DNA from: Sulfurimonadaceae bacterium
GTDB taxonomy: Bacteria; Campylobacterota; Campylobacteria; Campylobacterales; Sulfurimonadaceae
Direction: 5' to 3'
NCBI GenBank assembly: GCA_030610325.1
Contig: JAUWRZ010000144.1
Coordinates: forward strand, 1 to 6,012
Length of the DNA stretch: 6,012 nt
The translations under genes were made by a program, and so were the position numbers. The notes under the pieces are model-generated. The model made no database searches. It was not told the DNA's origin and worked only from the letters and a program-made list of their open reading frames with translations. Below, piece after piece: positions 4,361 through 6,012 of the stretch (its first letter is position 1; each line of letters opens with the position of its first letter).

Positions 4361-6012
4361 GTGCTGATCTATAACCAAAATAAAGAGTTTGTCGGTATTG
4401 ATGACGAAGACCTACGACTTTTAGGCTTTTCATCTCTTAGTGATCTGCTTGCAAGATGCAGTGATATTGCAGAACTGTTCGTAAAGAAACCTGGGTATAT
4501 CCATGATTTCAAGAACTTTCAATGGATAGACTTTGTCCTGCATGCCGATGCGGATGTGTCTAGAGCGATCGTCCGTACAGGGGAGAAAGAGTTTAGCTGT
4601 GATATCGTCATCAGGCCTTTTCATCTCACACAATCACCTGATGATGAAGCCTTCGCTATCTCTCTCCAGCATATTCAACCACTTGGACTCTCCATAGGTG
4701 AGACACCTGTTCAATCATACTCCGAACCTCCGGCACCAGAACCTAAGGTCGTAGCACCAAGTAGAGCTGAACCAACTGCTGTAGAGATCCCGACACTTCC
4801 AGATGAGATCTCGACTTTCTCAGAAGAGTCCCTGTCTCATGATGAGACACCAACACTGCCTGATATCCAAGAGGAGCCACTATCCACACTCGATGAGACG
4901 ATCGAGACGGATCTGCATACTCAGCCTGAAGAGGAGTATGCAGACCTGCAGAGGCCATTGGATATAGAAGATGACATCTTCTTGCAAGAAGAGCCTGTCA
5001 TAGTAGAAGCAGAGCCTGAAGCGATCGATGAACCTGTTCTGCCTGAAACTCCTGTCACACCTGAAGAAGAAGCCTACCTCAGCAAACTGGAGACATCTTC
5101 GGATTATGTGTTCGATCCACATGTCGCAGCTGATGAACTTGGACTACCTGTCGATCTTATCGAGGAGTTCATCCGGGATTTCATCCAGCAGGCTCATGAT
5201 TTCCATGACGAGATCTTTGAGTCCTCAGCAAAAGAGGACTTTGATAATGTCAAGATACTTTCACATAAACTCAAAGGTGTCGCAGCCAACCTCCGGGTAG
5301 AAGATGCCTTTGAGGTACTTACCATCGTCAATGCATCACATGAGCGGACAGAGATCGACACCTATTTAAAGGTGTTCTATGAGAGCATCGCCAGACTTGA
5401 AGGCAAAGAGGTGCCTACTACAAAGCCGATCTCTCCACCTTTGGAACCGGCTGAGCTGGACCTACCACCTATAATACCCGAAGAGATAGCAGATATCTCC
5501 TCACAGGGACCAAAAGAGTCTCTCGATGATGATATCTATGCATTTGATGTCCTTGACAGTTCGCCTCATCCAGAAGCAGATGACAATCGTCCATCCTCTG
5601 AGGAAGATGACCTGTATGCCCTTGAGGAGTTGACCGCAGAAAGTACTTATGTCCCACCAAAAGTAGAGACATCTGCAAGCTTGGGATCAGAAGATGATGG
5701 ACTCTACCCTTTTGAAGCCCTTGATAAAGAGATAGCCGACCAGGAAAGTCCTTCTAAGAGTGATGATGAGCATGTACTTCCACCGATGGACATGAGCCTG
5801 CTTGACGACCTTGATGATGAAGCTGTCACTCAAGAAGAGCTCCCTATACATACACCTGATAAGCTTGAAGACGATGACGAGCATGTACTTCCGCCGATGG
5901 ACATAAGCCTACTTGACGACCTTGATGATGAAGCTGTCACTCCAGAAGAGCTCCCTATACATACACCTGATAAGCTTGAAGACGATACCGAGCACGTACT
6001 TCCACCGATGGA
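4361..6012 (+). CDS. HPt-domain phosphotransfer protein with N-terminal PAS-like domain and acidic repeats (3' end outside window)
   Basis: The frame is open from GTG at 4361 to the window edge: 550 codons and no stop. Residues 1-106 form a compact mixed domain (LIYNQNKEFVGIDDEDLRLL, then LFVKKPGYIHDFKNFQWIDF) that I take as PAS-like and typical of Campylobacterota HPt proteins; this is inference. Residues 107-248 are an acidic, Pro/Glu-rich, probably disordered linker. Residues 251-347 are a histidine phosphotransfer four-helix domain with SHKLKGVAANL; His302 is the predicted phosphorylated residue and Lys305-Gly306 the usual LKG. The family's glycine after NL is Arg312. From 350 on the protein is again very acidic, with three diverged DDxYxF/LE-like motifs (about 390, 416, 445) and then near-exact 37-residue repeats from residue 468. 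Such a protein would accept and pass phosphate between a hybrid kinase and response regulators. No kinase or receiver is visible here. It is almost surely co-expressed with the PAS gene. Confidence 0.85.
   Translation, partial: MLIYNQNKEFVGIDDEDLRLLGFSSLSDLLARCSDIAELFVKKPGYIHDFKNFQWIDFVLHADADVSRAIVRTGEKEFSCDIVIRPFHLTQSPDDEAFAISLQHIQPLGLSIGETPVQSYSEPPAPEPKVVAPSRAEPTAVEIPTLPDEISTFSEESLSHDETPTLPDIQEEPLSTLDETIETDLHTQPEEEYADLQRPLDIEDDIFLQEEPVIVEAEPEAIDEPVLPETPVTPEEEAYLSKLETSSDYVFDPHVAADELGLPVDLIEEFIRDFIQQAHDFHDEIFESSAKEDFDNVKILSHKLKGVAANLRVEDAFEVLTIVNASHERTEIDTYLKVFYESIARLEGKEVPTTKPISPPLEPAELDLPPIIPEEIADISSQGPKESLDDDIYAFDVLDSSPHPEADDNRPSSEEDDLYALEELTAESTYVPPKVETSASLGSEDDGLYPFEALDKEIADQESPSKSDDEHVLPPMDMSLLDDLDDEAVTQEELPIHTPDKLEDDDEHVLPPMDISLLDDLDDEAVTPEELPIHTPDKLEDDTEHVLPPM
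5528..5722 (+). repeat. Three diverged acidic-aromatic protein motifs upstream of the tandem repeat
   Basis: The translated segments DDIYAFDVL (from 5528), DDLYALEEL (from 5606) and DDGLYPFEAL (from 5693) share Asp-Asp, then Tyr, an aromatic or Leu, an acidic residue and Leu. They are spaced 26 and 29 residues apart, without DNA-level identity between them. They look like older copies of a short linear motif, possibly related to the DDEHVLPPMD unit that follows. The common origin is inference. Confidence 0.45.
5762..6012 (+). repeat. 111-bp in-frame tandem repeat (2.3 copies visible)
   Basis: Copies begin at 5762, 5873 and 5984; the third is cut by the window edge after 29 bp. Each encodes 37 residues starting with D-D/T-E-H-VLPPMD and containing SLLDDLDDEAV and ELPIHTPDKLED. 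Copies 1 and 2 differ at five of 111 bases, three silent and two changing residues (Met to Ile, Gln to Pro). Near-identity at silent sites points to recent duplication or gene conversion. The unit length is a multiple of three, so copy-number change keeps the frame. Confidence 0.95.

Noticed and set aside
4430..5884. Minus-strand open frames, and a plus-strand 90-codon frame at 5028, over the HPt gene
   Set aside because: The HPt frame is open throughout and carries a clear HPt domain; the others have no domain and arise from its acidic, repetitive codon use.

Overview
This window looks like the chromosome of a Campylobacterota (epsilonproteobacterial) organism, probably a free-living Sulfurovum/Sulfurimonas-type relative. 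That placement is inference from protein style: a 597-residue UvrC preceded by a small basic DUF721-like gene, a short NadB ending in a truncated tail, an Aer/CetB-like stand-alone PAS protein, and a PAS-HPt gene pair. Base composition is moderate and coding is dense. There are no tRNA or rRNA genes, no CRISPR array, and no transposase or integrase remnants.

Layout. On the minus strand, the left edge holds the first 37 codons of a membrane protein, probably an NhaD-type Na+/H+ antiporter. It lies 12 bp downstream of nadB (L-aspartate oxidase, first enzyme of de novo NAD synthesis). A 98-bp divergent intergenic region (1565-1662) separates nadB from a plus-strand pair: a 146-codon DUF721/DciA-like gene and uvrC (nucleotide excision repair endonuclease subunit), which overlap by 17 bp. 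After a short AT-rich gap comes a sensory pair: a single-PAS protein with the FAD-site residues of Aer, and an HPt phosphotransfer protein that begins with GTG directly after the PAS stop and stays open to the right edge (at least 550 codons). The HPt gene ends in the window inside a near-identical 111-bp tandem repeat.

How the genes work together. NadB and the antiporter share a probable transcript but have no obvious functional link. The DUF721-like gene and uvrC are translationally overlapping and may be co-regulated as DNA-maintenance functions. The PAS and HPt genes probably form a redox- or energy-sensing module feeding a phosphorelay or chemotaxis-like pathway.

Most notable observations: (1) a terminator-shaped element (24-bp perfect palindrome followed by seven T) lies inside the DUF721-like coding sequence, with an upstream segment able to form a competing helix, like an attenuator in front of uvrC; (2) the only good promoter for that gene is a perfect extended -10 ending 6 nt before its ATG, implying a leaderless mRNA; (3) the PAS and HPt genes are in the same frame, separated by one TGA; (4) a recent 37-residue acidic tandem repeat follows older, diverged motif copies in the HPt protein.
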